This document shows, in pieces, positions 54,860-64,000 of a stretch of DNA of 64,000 bases. The position numbers and the translations under genes are program-made. Below the pieces are notes generated by a model, which was not told the DNA's origin, made no database searches, and saw only the letters and a program-made list of their open reading frames with translations. The stretch comes from Lotus japonicus (taxonomy: Eukaryota; Streptophyta; Magnoliopsida; Fabales; Fabaceae): positions 35,887,780 to 35,951,779 of the forward strand of contig NC_080041.1 in assembly GCF_012489685.1 (NCBI RefSeq). The letters run 5' to 3'. Position 1 is the stretch's first letter. Every line of letters begins with the position of its first letter.

Positions 54860-56237
54860 TGTTAAGTTCAAACGTGTTACAACGTGTTTCAATCTTATTT
54901 TGATCCTAACAATTTTTATAAATACTTTTCTCTACTAAAATCTAATTCCAGATGTTAATGACATTTTTCAGGAAATATATATTATAAGGTCACATGCTTC
55001 AACGAATATGTCTAAGCCTTATAAGGAAAAAGAAGTTTACGCAAGATATGACCGCATCGTCCAGCAAACGAGGAAGACACTCATTCTGTATCGTTTCATG
55101 CCACGTCATACCTCAGTATTTCAGAAAAAGCCTTTGAGCGGGAAAGTCAAAATTGTATCTCAACTATTTGCCCCATGCTTTAGTCAGAAGGAAACTAATC
55201 CGGTCACGTGCAAACTGATTTACCTTTGAAGAGAAAAGTCTCGATGACCAATGAAAAAGAAAAAGGACAACACGTCAACATCACTTTTCCTAAATGTCTC
55301 TCTTCTGCAAAGTAGCCCAAAGCTATCACCACCTACTAGCTGACAAAGTACACCTTTTTGGCTAAAGGATAGCTTTGAACAGCAGCATGCTTTTAATGAA
55401 GCTACCAACCGGAGATTTGAATCAACGGTTAGATGACATTCACAACGGCTACAAACAACGGCCAGATTTTGTGTCTCAACGGCTACACAACTAGCAAGAT
55501 CATATATAAAGGACACATCTGAAGATTGAAGAAAAAGAAGAAGAGAAAAATTTATTGCAAGAAAAGAAAGAACTCAGAGCAATTACTTCAAACATTCTTC
55601 AAAGCATTAAAAGCTCACAGCAGATTTCCTAAGAGTCAAATCCGATCTCATACCTCTGCTAAATCAAGAGAGAATACCAAACCTTAAAAGAGTCAAACCT
55701 CTTCCTTTACTTCTCTCTTAGATTCTGAACTCTTGTGTGTTCCAACGTCCCTTCAGAACCCAAAACACTTGAGAGTTCCAGTGCCATAAATTGTCTACAC
55801 CAACTCTTTTGAGAAGAGATTTCCTGTAGAACCAAACAATCTTGTTGATTGTAGGAGGAGTCCTGTACAATACTTGGAGAAGTCCGTGATAATACTAGGA
55901 GGAGTCTTGTACAATACTTGGAGAAGTCCGTGACAATACTTGGAGAAGTCCTGTCTAATACTTGTACTGGAGAAGTCCTTGATACTTGCTAGTGAAAATC
56001 TTGGTGGTGGCCAAGTACTGGACGTAGCCCAATCGTTTAGGGTGAACCAGTATAAATTCCTGTGTGCTGATCGTTCTGCTTTATTTACTTACTTCCGCTG
56101 CACTAAACAGTTTTTGAAAAGTCACCAGAACAGTTTCCTTAAGAACTTATCTTCTTTTCATAAACTAAAGTTTTAACAAGTAATTTTTAAGAACACAATT
56201 CAAACCCCCCTTTCTTGTGTTACTTATTTACATATCA
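54860..56237 (+). repeat. 5' LTR of the outer copia element
   Basis: About 1378 bp, TGTTAAGTTC to CATATCA. TATA box TATATAAAG at 55503-55511. A GGAGAAGTCCNTGNNAATACTT minisatellite lies at 55855-55985. The left border is set from similarity to the 50-52.6-kb LTR. Confidence 0.8.
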
Positions 56238-56239
56238 AT

Positions 56240-56252
56240 TGGCATCAGAGCA
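56240..56252 (+). other. Primer-binding site, Met tRNA variant
   Basis: TTGGCATCAGAGC, the common TGGTATCAGAGC with one T to C change, three bases after the LTR end. The nested element has the same variant. Confidence 0.85.
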
Positions 56253-56296
56253 TAGGCTCTAGAACTAACATCTTAACAGGTGTAGAGTAAAGATCC

Positions 56297-57310
56297 ATGG
56301 CAGAAGATCAAGCTATCCCTACGGGCTCATCCACCAACAAGCCCCCTTTCTTTGATGAAACCGAATATCCCTACTGGAAGACGCACATGCAACTTTTCAT
56401 AGAATCCTCAAGCTACAAGTTGTGGGATATCATTGAAAATGGCAACATCGTCCATAAAGATGACGCTGGTGAACCCATCAAGAAAGATCAGCTGACAGAA
56501 GCCCAACGCAAAGACTATCAACTCAATTCAAAGGCAAAACTATTTCTCTTATGTGCCTTAAGCAAAGCTCAGTTGGACAAAGTTGATGGACTCGCAACTG
56601 CCAAAGAAGTATGGGAAGCCCTAGGGCTTGCCTATGAAGGTACAACAAATGTACGTCAAGCCAAAGTAAGTTTACTAGTGGCTGAATATGAAACCTTCAA
56701 AATGAAGGAAAATGAAACCATTGATGAAATGTTCGCAAGATTTCAAACAATTATCAATGGTCTTCGAAATCTCGATCGCACATACGCACACATTGATCAA
56801 ATCACAAAAATACTGAGGTGCCTTCCTAAAAAATGGAGACCCAAAGTTACTGCTATCCAAGAAGCAAGAGATCTTAGCACACTAAAACTTGAAGATCTCC
56901 TGGGATCTCTAAAGGTTCATGAGATTGAACTTTCTCAAGATGAAAGCCTAAAGAAGCAGAAAAGCATCGCCTTCAAAGCTAACATCTCCAAGAACAGTCA
57001 GACGAAAGAAATGTCTGATGAAGAAGATTCCTCAGAAGAACTGTCTGATGATGAGCAAGCACTGTTCAACAAAAAGTTCAAAAAGATGTGGATTAAACAA
57101 CAAAGAGGAAAAGGCCTGAAGAAGGACAACAAAAGAGAATCAAGTCAGAAAAAGAAATCCTTTCCACACAAAGGTGAAAGCACCTCAACTGCAGACAAAA
57201 GCAACATTACATGTTTCGAATGCAAAAAGCCAGGTCACATCAAACCAGACTGTCCTAGACTAGCTAAAAGCCTGTCAGGAAACCATTCTACAAGAAGAAG
57301 AAAGCTCTAG
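56297..57310 (+). pseudogene. gag: Outer copia gag, N-terminal part up to a frameshift
   Basis: 337 codons: N-terminal gag motif PFFDETEYPYWKTHMQLFIE, UBN2-type core (VWEALGLAYEGTTNVRQAKV, MFARFQTIINGLRNL, KILRCLPKKWRPKV), acidic segment, then an intact CCHC zinc knuckle CFECKKPGHIKPDC (residues about 307-320). A one-base shift near 57268 sends the frame into a stop at 57310. Gag assembles the particle and binds element RNA through the knuckle. Confidence 0.92.
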
Positions 57311-58020
57311 TAACTGGCTGGGATGATTCTGAAAACAACTCTGAAGATGACGAGGAAGAAGAAGATGAAGAATCTTTATTCGCTCTCATGGCTTCAGTAG
57401 ATGGATCAGATGATGATGAAGATGATGAGGTAAGATCTGAAAACCTTGAAGAAGAGTTTAATGAACTGCTTGAACACTCTTACACTTTATCTGAAAAATA
57501 TAAGAACCTGAAGAAACAGTTTTCCAAGTTGCAAAAAGAACATGAGAAAGTTTTAAAAGAAAAAGATTCCATTATTCATGAAAATGAGTTTTTAAAGAAA
57601 CAAGACTCCACAATGGAAGTATCTGCTTTAAAGAAAAGAATCAAAGTTTTGATTGATGATTTATCTACTTTCACAATAGGGCATGACAACTTAGTTAAAC
57701 TATGTGGAAACAGTAGAGACTTATATGATAAAAGTGGTCTGGGTTTTGACAGCAGTGAACCGTCTAATGAAAATATGTCTGATATATCGTTTACTTCTTC
57801 TATTGATAGTGAATCTAAATTTGTTGTGAACTGTTCAATAGAAAGGGAAGGAAAGAAAATCTTCTATGAGAAGAAGATTCCTCCCAAGCGTGCAACTAAC
57901 CCTATAGGACCCAAGAAAATCTGGGTACCTAAGAAATCAATAATTCCTGTTGCAAATTTACTTAACAGAACGAAGGAAACGCCAACAATGGTACCTGGAC
58001 AGTGGATGCTCGCGTCATAA
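57268..58020 (+). pseudogene. gag: Outer copia gag, C-terminal part in the shifted frame
   Basis: Reads KKKKALVTGWDDSE, an Asp/Glu run, then a long Lys/Glu/Leu coiled-coil-like stretch (FNELLEHSYTLSEKYKNLKK onward) and KKIWVPKKSIIPVANLLNRT with TPTMVPGQWMLAS before the stop. The last 60 bp overlap the protease frame. Confidence 0.85.
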
Positions 58021-58171
58021 GACGGGAGAAAAGTCTATGTTCCCCAAGATTCAAGTTAGATCTGATGGTGGATTTGTAACCTTTGGGGGAAATCAAAAAG
58101 GATTCATTGTTGGAGAAGGTACTGTTGGTAAGGAACCTCTTCCAGTAATTAATAATGTCTTATTAGGGTGA
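57950..58171 (+). pseudogene. Outer copia protease
   Basis: The +1 frame relative to gag carries QQWYLDSGCSRHKTGEKSMF, VTFGGNQKG and GKEPLPVINNVLL: the copia aspartic protease with its DSG triad. Met in RHMTG is Lys here. Another one-base shift near 58165 separates it from integrase. Confidence 0.88.
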
Positions 58172-58639
58172 AGGGTTAAAACATAATCTACTTAGCATAA
58201 GTCAATTATGTGATAGTGGGTTCACTGTTTCCTTTAATAAAGTGAAGTGTAGTGTTACTGATTCCGATGACAAAATCATCTTTGAAGCTCAGAGACAAGG
58301 GAATCTATATAAGACGAACTTGGAAAACCTAGCAAATCAAAATGTAACTTGTCTAGTATCATCAGAGGATAATACATGGCTTTGGCATAGGAAGCTAGGG
58401 CATGCATCCTTAAGGACCATTACTAAAATCATAAGTAATGACTTAGTACGTGGTTTGCCAAAACTATCTATTAAATCTGATGCTACATGTTCTGCATGTA
58501 CTCAAAGCAAACAGCATCGTACCTCCTGTCGTGCTAAAAACTTTGTCAGTACTAGCAAACCTCTGGACCTCTTACATATGGATTTGTTTGGTCCCACTAG
58601 GGTAGCTAGTGTTTCTGGAAAAAGATTTTGTTTTGTCAT
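58172..58639 (+). pseudogene. Outer copia integrase, N-terminal part
   Basis: EGLKHNLLSISQLCDSGFTV, then the His/Cys zinc-binding region (WHRKLGHASLRTI and CSACTQSKQHRTSC) and the first catalytic Asp region (LLHMDLFGPTRVAS). Cut after GKRFCFVI by the nested element, whose 5-bp duplication is GTCAT. Confidence 0.9.
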
Positions 58640-59509
58640 TGTTGTTCCTTTGTTGTCATCAATTTTGTTAAAAACAACCTGATGTCCTAGCCGATGTTGT
58701 GACATCTGCCTTGGTGAAGGCCAGGACATCCGCCCCTGCTGGCGTGCAATGTGGGTCCCTTTTGTTATTGGTTTGGAGGATGTGATTTGTTATTACTTGA
58801 GATTCAAGTAACTTATTAAAGGGAGATATACGCGGGTTGTTTATTGTTGGAACAAATCAGTGATTGGAGATTTGTTTCTATTCTTAAGTTGTTAATCACT
58901 CATATCATATCTTGGAAGATTCTGTGCTGATATGAGTTGGATCAGAGTTGTTCTTCAGCCCAAGAAACCCTAGTGCCGCCTCTGCTGAAGTATAAATAGA
59001 ACAAAGACCTAAAACGTGAGCCAGCTGAGCTAAGATTGAAGATCAAGTGTTTTAGGATTGTAAGTTGTGTTTTGTTCTTGTTATTTGTGAACTGTTCTTG
59101 CTCCCTGATTCTATAAAGCAAGTTTCAGTTCAGTGTTGTGTTTGAGTGTCAAACAAACTCTGTGTTATTTTTGTTCACCAATCACTGTGGCAGTGATTGA
59201 GAGAAAGTGAGAGGGGCTCTCATACTTAGGTTGAGATTCTAAGTAGAAATACACTGGGTAGATTAGGAAGTGAACTATGAACTGAGTTGTTCATGAGTGT
59301 CTGTAATTCCTGAATCTTGAGATAGTGGATTTCCTTTCTTTGGGTGCATGCAAACCCTCCAGACGTAGGTGAAGTTTCACCGAACTGGGTTACCAATCTT
59401 CTGTGTTCTACTTTATTATTTTTCTGGTTTTGTTACTGTTAGTCAGTTGTCGAACCGGTTGTCCCAGCATCGCGTTCGACATCTGTCCTGTGCGAGAACC
59501 GTATTTTCA
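58640..59509 (+). repeat. 5' LTR of the nested element
   Basis: 870 bp, TGTTGTTCC to GTATTTTCA. TATA box TATAAATA at 58991-58998. The short frame from 59369 into gag is LTR sequence. Confidence 0.95.
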
Positions 59510-59510
59510 A

Positions 59511-59523
59511 TTGGCATCAGAGC
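59511..59523 (+). other. Primer-binding site, Met tRNA variant
   Basis: TTGGCATCAGAGC just after the LTR end, the same variant as in the host element. Confidence 0.88.
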
Positions 59524-59583
59524 AGGCACCCTATTCTGTTTGGTGAGCTCCAGGGAATATATACTGTTCTCAAGGACAACATT

Positions 59584-61599
59584 ATGGATGGAAGAAGATC
59601 AATCTATATGCCACCAATTTTGGATGGTACCAATTATGACTACTGGAAGGCTCGAATGGTGGTTTTTCTCAAATCTATGGACAGTATAACATGGAAGGCA
59701 ATAGTCAAGGGGTGGAAACATCCTGTGATAGCATCCACAACTGAATTGAAGCCTGAAGATAAGTGGACAAAGAAAGAAGATGACGAAGCTCTTGGAAACT
59801 CCAAAGCCTTGAATGCTATTTTTAATGGAGTTGACAAAAATATGTTCAGGTTAATCAACACATGTACTGTGGCTAAAGAAGCATGGGAGATTCTCAAGAC
59901 TGCCCATGAAGGAACATCAAGAGTTCGTATGTCAAAGCTTCAGCTTCTTACAACTCAGTTTGAGACTATGAAGATGAATGAGGATGAATCCATATATGAG
60001 TTTCACATGCGTATAAGGGATCTAGCCAACTCTTCTTTTGCCCTAGGGGAACCCATGTCTGAAGAAAAGTTAGCAAGAAAGATTCTCAGGTCTCTCCCCA
60101 AGAGGTTTGATATGAAGGTAAGTGCCATTGAAGAAGCCCAAGACATCAGTAACATCAAGGTTGATGAACTCATTGGTTCCTTGCAAACCTTTGAGATGTC
60201 TCTTAATGGTAGATATGAGAAGAAGGCGAAGAGTATAACTTTTGTGTCCAACACTGAAGAAGATGAAGATCAGAGGGACAAGGATACTGATGCAAACATT
60301 GCAGAAGCTGTATCATTACTTAACAAAGCGTTGAAGAGTTTGGGCAGAATGTCAAATACAAATGTCCTGGACAATGTGTCGGACAATGTGAAGAATACTG
60401 AATTTCAACTCAAAGACAAACATGAGAATGATACAACCAAGGCTATTCATGTAAAGGCTCTCATTGGGAAGTGCTATTCTGATGCTGAGTCAAGTGATGG
60501 TGATGAGCAAGAACTAGTTGAAACCTACAAATTGTTGCTGGCTAAGTGGGAGGAATCATGTACGTATGGTGAGAAAATGAGAAAAGAAGTCAAAGATTTG
60601 ATTGCTGAGAAGAAGCAACTTCAGAGTAATAACTCCAGTTTGCAAGAAGAAGTAAAGACCATCAGCAAGTTGCGTGAGGAGAATGAGAAACTTCAGATCA
60701 CTAATGCAAAACTGCAGGAGGAGGTAACATTACTGAACTCAAAGCTTGAAGGTATGAAAAAGTCTATTCGTATGATGAATAAAAGTACTAATGTGTTAGA
60801 GGAGATTCTGGAAGTTGGGAAAACAGTTGGAGATATGGAGGGGATAGGCTTCAGCTACAAGAGTGCAAAGAAGTCTGCTTCATCTGAAAAGCAAACTAAG
60901 CAACCAATGTCAGACCCAATGTCGCATCATTCTGTACGACATGTGTACCCTCAGTTCAGAAAATCCAAGAAAGTTACTTGGAGATGTCATCACTGTGGCA
61001 AACTTGGTCATATAAGGCCCTACTGTTACAAGCTATATGGATATCCTCAGTCTCATGATCAACCAAGGACTAATCCACAAGTAGCTTCATCAAGGAAAGA
61101 GTGGAAACCTAAAGAAGGAGTTAGAGTCAAGTTCTTCGGCGAGGAAGAGATGTCTCCACAGCCATCTAGGGTGAATAGATCATATTCAAAGGATGTTGCT
61201 CTTCTTAAATCTCCGAGTTCTGGTGTAGATGTTATGAAGGAATGGGGGAAGAAATTTGTTGCTGCAAGTTCTCTTGAAGTCTCAAATGCACCAGCAACTG
61301 TTCATGCAAGCATAGGTGAATCTGTAAGTGCAGATCCTAATGATATTGTGCCTAATGTGATTCATGAGATATCAGTTGAATCTGTTTCTGTTCCCAATGT
61401 TGAACCTCATGTTGAGACATTAGTTGAGACTACTTCAGATGTGAATATGGAACCCTCTGCTGGAAATCCAAACCCCATTGTTGACACATCTGAACTTGAT
61501 CTCCAAATCCATCAATCTGCCTTGGGTTTTGAACCATCTACCGTTTGTAAGAAGTCAGTTATTGAAAGTGTTCATGAATTGTTGTCATTCTGGTCTTAG
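59584..61599 (+). CDS. gag: Intact 671-residue gag of the nested element
   Basis: One uninterrupted frame from the ATG 60 bp after the primer site. N-terminal gag motif PPILDGTNYDYWKARMVVFL (residues 10-29). UBN2-type core to about residue 210 (AWEILKTAHEGTSRVRMSKL, MRIRDLANSSFALG, KILRSLPKRFDMKV). Long coiled coil at about residues 330-410. Zinc knuckle CHHCGKLGHIRPYC at about 475-488. The remaining 180 residues are a Ser/Val/Pro/Glu-rich tail unlike pol; it may derive from the 3' ORF of a SIRE-type parent joined in frame after loss of pol. An intact frame beside near-identical LTRs suggests selection or very recent insertion. Confidence 0.93.
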   Translation: MDGRRSIYMPPILDGTNYDYWKARMVVFLKSMDSITWKAIVKGWKHPVIASTTELKPEDKWTKKEDDEALGNSKALNAIFNGVDKNMFRLINTCTVAKEAWEILKTAHEGTSRVRMSKLQLLTTQFETMKMNEDESIYEFHMRIRDLANSSFALGEPMSEEKLARKILRSLPKRFDMKVSAIEEAQDISNIKVDELIGSLQTFEMSLNGRYEKKAKSITFVSNTEEDEDQRDKDTDANIAEAVSLLNKALKSLGRMSNTNVLDNVSDNVKNTEFQLKDKHENDTTKAIHVKALIGKCYSDAESSDGDEQELVETYKLLLAKWEESCTYGEKMRKEVKDLIAEKKQLQSNNSSLQEEVKTISKLREENEKLQITNAKLQEEVTLLNSKLEGMKKSIRMMNKSTNVLEEILEVGKTVGDMEGIGFSYKSAKKSASSEKQTKQPMSDPMSHHSVRHVYPQFRKSKKVTWRCHHCGKLGHIRPYCYKLYGYPQSHDQPRTNPQVASSRKEWKPKEGVRVKFFGEEEMSPQPSRVNRSYSKDVALLKSPSSGVDVMKEWGKKFVAASSLEVSNAPATVHASIGESVSADPNDIVPNVIHEISVESVSVPNVEPHVETLVETTSDVNMEPSAGNPNPIVDTSELDLQIHQSALGFEPSTVCKKSVIESVHELLSFWS

Positions 61600-61998
61600 A
61601 AGTGATGGTTTGTTTATGATGTGCTACCTTTGCCAAATTTGTGTTAAAAAGGGGGAGTAGTTTGGTGAAGAATCTGTGTTGTTTCTGTTGCTGTGAAGAC
61701 TATGTGTGATTTGCAAGTGTTAGCTTTGGTCTGTAATAAGTTGACGACTCTTTCAAGACAAGGCTAGTAACTGGTTTATGTTCAAGCTGCTACTGTTCAA
61801 GTTGCTACTGGTTTTCTAGTTTACACTTATTGGATAGTTAGTGTGTGTGCTGCTATGCATATGGTATTTATACTTCAAGCAGTCTACATGGATGCATCAT
61901 TTGAGGGGGAGTTTTTTTTTTTCCGCTGCTGACTCTATGTGATTTACCCTCTCTGGTTGTGAAGTTGTTTTTAGACAAAATTTGACAAAGGGGGAGAT
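61600..61998 (+). other. 3' untranslated part with three polypurine tracts
   Basis: GGGGGAG-containing tracts at about 61647, 61903 and 61988. The last (ACAAAGGGGGAGAT) borders the 3' LTR and is the expected plus-strand primer. The first two may be relics of a longer 3' region. Confidence 0.75.
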
Positions 61999-62868
61999 TG
62001 TTGTTCCTTTGTTGTCATCAATTTTGTTAAAAACAACCTGATGTCCTAGCCGATGTTGTGACATCTGCCTTGGTGAAGGCCAGGACATCCGCCCCTGCTG
62101 GCGTGCAATGTGGGTCCCTTTTGTTATTGGTTTGGAGGATGTGATTTGTTATTACTTGAGATTCAAGTAACTTATTAAAGGGAGATATACGCGGGTTGTT
62201 TATTGTTGGAACAAATCAGTGATTGGAGATTTGTTTCTATTCTTAAGTTGTTAATCACTCATATCATATCTTGGAAGATTCTGTGCTGATATGAGTTGGA
62301 TCAGAGTTGTTCTTCAGCCCAAGAAACCCTAGTGCCGCCTCTGCTGAAGTATAAATAGAACAAAGACCTAAAACGTGAGCCAGCTGAGCTAAGATTGAAG
62401 ATCAAGTGTTTTAGGATTGTAAGTTGTGTTTTGTTCTTGTTATTTGTGAACTGTTCTTGCTCCCTGATTCTATAAAGCAAGTTTCAGTTCAGTGTTGTGT
62501 TTGAGTGTCAAACAAACTCTGTGTTATTGTTGTTCACCAATCACTGTGGCAGTGATTGAGAGAAAGTGAGAGGGGCTCTCATACTTAGGTTGAGATTCTA
62601 AGTAGAAATACACTGGGTAGATTAGGAAGTGAACTATGAACTGAGTTGTTCATGAGTGTCTGTAATTCCTGAATCTTGAGATAGTGGATTTCCTTTCTTT
62701 GGGTGCATGCAAACCCTCCAGACGTAGGTGAAGTTTCACCGAACTGGGTTACCAATCTTCTGTGTTCTACTTTATTATTTTTCTGGTTTTGTTACTGTTA
62801 GTCAGTTGTCGAACCGGTTGTCCCAGCATCGCGTTCGACATCTGTCCTGTGCGAGAACCGTATTTTCA
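61999..62868 (+). repeat. 3' LTR of the nested element
   Basis: 870 bp, the same as the 5' LTR apart from one base, followed by GTCAT and the resumed integrase frame. Confidence 0.95.
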
Positions 62869-63684
62869 GTCATTATCGATGACTACACAAGATTCTGCTG
62901 GGTCTACTTCCTAAGAAGCAAGGATGAAACATTCCAAGCATTCAAGATCTTCAGCAAAAGAGTTCAAAATGAAAAGGGCTACTGCATCACAGCTATTCGC
63001 AGTGACAGAGGAGGAGAGTTTGTGAATGAAGATTTTGAAAATTTCTGTGCACAAGAAGGTATCAGCCATCAGTTCTCAGCTCCAAGGACACCACAGCAAA
63101 ACGGTGTAGCTGAACGGAAGAACAGATCACTTCAAGAAATGGCAAGGACAATGCTCAGTGAAACTTCCCTACCAAAGTATTTCTGGGCTGAAGCTATTGA
63201 AATTGCATGCTACATTCAGAATAGAATATCTATGCGACCCATGTTGAAAAAGACTCCATATGAACTATGGAAAGATAGAAAGCCTACTGTATCGTACTTT
63301 CATCCATTTGGATGCAAGTGTTACATTCTCAACACCAAGGACAACATCGGAAAATTTGACAATAAGTCTGATCAAGAAATTCTCCTTGGATATTCTTCTC
63401 ACTCCAAAGCCTATAGAGTTTACAACTCAAGAACAAAAGTTGTTGAAGAATCTATCAATGTCAAGTTCGATGATAGTTCAATCAAGGCCGTTGATTGTTT
63501 AGAAAGAGATTTTCTTAATCTAGACCTATCAGATCATGATGAAGCAGATGACGACACAACAAGAGCTCAACCATCAGAATTAGTTCATGAAGATCAATCT
63601 CCGTCACCCCCTGGTACTATTCCTGAACAGTCCGACCAAGTCATGACTTCAAGCGGAATCACACTTCCAAAGGAGTGGAAGTAA
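62869..63684 (+). pseudogene. Outer copia integrase, C-terminal part
   Basis: Resumes at IDDYTRFCWVYFLRSKDETF with the second catalytic Asp region RSDRGGEFVNEDF and the Glu in NGVAERKNRSLQEMARTM. The pieces on each side of the nested element join without loss. The GKRFCFVI/IDDYTRF junction is seamless once one copy of GTCAT is discounted. The conserved FHPFGCKCYILN region follows. The frame ends in a TAA at 63682-63684 just before the reverse transcriptase. Confidence 0.93.
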
Positions 63685-64000
63685 AGAAGTGATCATCCAC
63701 CAGAGCAAATCATTGGAAGCGTATCAGAAAGAGTAAAGACCAGATCAGCATTCAGAGAAGAATCAAACAGCGCATTCATCTCAGAGATTGAACCAAAGAA
63801 CGTTGAAGAGGCTCTACAAGATGAAGGATGGATTCTGGCTATGCAAGAAGAACTAAATCAATTTGAAAGAAGTCAAGTATGGACCCTAGTTCCAAGACCA
63901 ACTGGGAAATCTATCATTGGTACTAAATGGGTCTTCAGAAACAAGATGGATGAAAATGGGAAAGTCACTAGAAACAAAGCGAGACTAGTAGCACAAGGTT
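63685..64000 (+). pseudogene. Outer copia reverse transcriptase, start only
   Basis: In the same frame after the stop: EPKNVEEALQDEGWILAMQE, then WTLVPRPTGKSIIGTKWVFR and NKARLVAQG. This is the N-terminal end of the copia RVT_2 domain; the catalytic YVDD would lie beyond the window. Confidence 0.9.

Larger units (their letters stand above)
58640..62868 (+). mobile_element. Young gag-only LTR retrotransposon nested in integrase
   Basis: Two 870-bp LTRs (58640-59509 and 61999-62868) of equal length with only one mismatch seen (59170 T against 62529 G). The perfect 5-bp duplication is GTCAT (58635-58639 and 62869-62873). Primer site and polypurine tract are intact. The 2.5-kb interior holds one intact gag ORF and no protease, integrase or reverse transcriptase. 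It must use enzymes from another element. Confidence 0.95.
54860..64000 (+). mobile_element. SIRE-like Ty1/copia element with nested insertion, cut by window edge
   Basis: 5' LTR (54860-56237), primer site, gag, protease, integrase and the start of reverse transcriptase, with a 4.2-kb younger element inserted at 58640. It has at least two frameshifts plus the gag/protease frame change, and a stop before reverse transcriptase, so it is dead. The 3' LTR lies beyond the right edge. Confidence 0.92.

Overview
This window is repeat-dense plant nuclear DNA. A eudicot is clear, and a legume is the best guess. That rests on three things: several SIRE/Maximus-like Ty1/copia elements with LTRs over 1 kb, very long Ty3/gypsy solo LTRs, and host non-coding DNA rich in A and T. 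Only one ordinary host gene is evident: an intronless JINGUBANG-like WD40 protein on the minus strand at 17202-18398. Nearly everything else is mobile DNA, much of it nested, and many borders can be set to the base from target-site duplications (TSDs).

Layout. 1-2489: 5' LTR and gag of a minus-strand Ty3/gypsy element that runs off the left edge. 3098-11355: two head-to-tail minus-strand Helitrons (A 3098-4626, B 4627-11355). B carries a pol-deleted SIRE-like element (5217-9940, TSD ACATA) and a 234-bp Mutator-type MITE (10847-11080, 9-bp TSD). 12241-16330: a decayed AT-hook reading frame, then a truncated minus-strand SIRE-like copy with one LTR. 17202-18398: the WD40 gene. 18980-19193: a second Mutator-type MITE. 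19690-25716: a full-length MULE with about 147-bp TIRs and the 10-bp TSD TAACATTATT. It holds a three-exon transposase with two coding lesions and, convergent to it, a two-exon GRF zinc-finger/coiled-coil/transmembrane gene. 26457-30505: a second Helitron nest (C fragment, E, and D inside E).

31509-35723: a 4.2-kb Ty3/gypsy solo LTR (TSD ATTTA) that contains a long reading frame. 35777-36420: a dead copia LTR and gag. 40202-41738: a TRIM-like copia element (TSD GGGAG). 42076-42583: a Tourist-like MITE. 47136-49393: a 2.26-kb solo LTR (TSD CAGTC). 50086-52583: a solo LTR related to the element at 54.9 kb. 52968-53560: a LINE RNase H remnant. 54860-64000: a decayed SIRE-like copia element running off the right edge. 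Its integrase is interrupted by a young nested element at 58640-62868, which has two 870-bp LTRs with one mismatch seen, TSD GTCAT, and an intact 671-residue gag as its only gene.

The most interesting items are the convergent GRF accessory gene in the MULE, the very recent gag-only retrotransposon, the Helitron-into-Helitron insertions at AT dinucleotides inside terminal sequence, the conserved +1 gag/protease overlap in three SIRE-like copies, and the reading frame inside the 4.2-kb solo LTR. All calls come from reading the sequence. No database search was possible.
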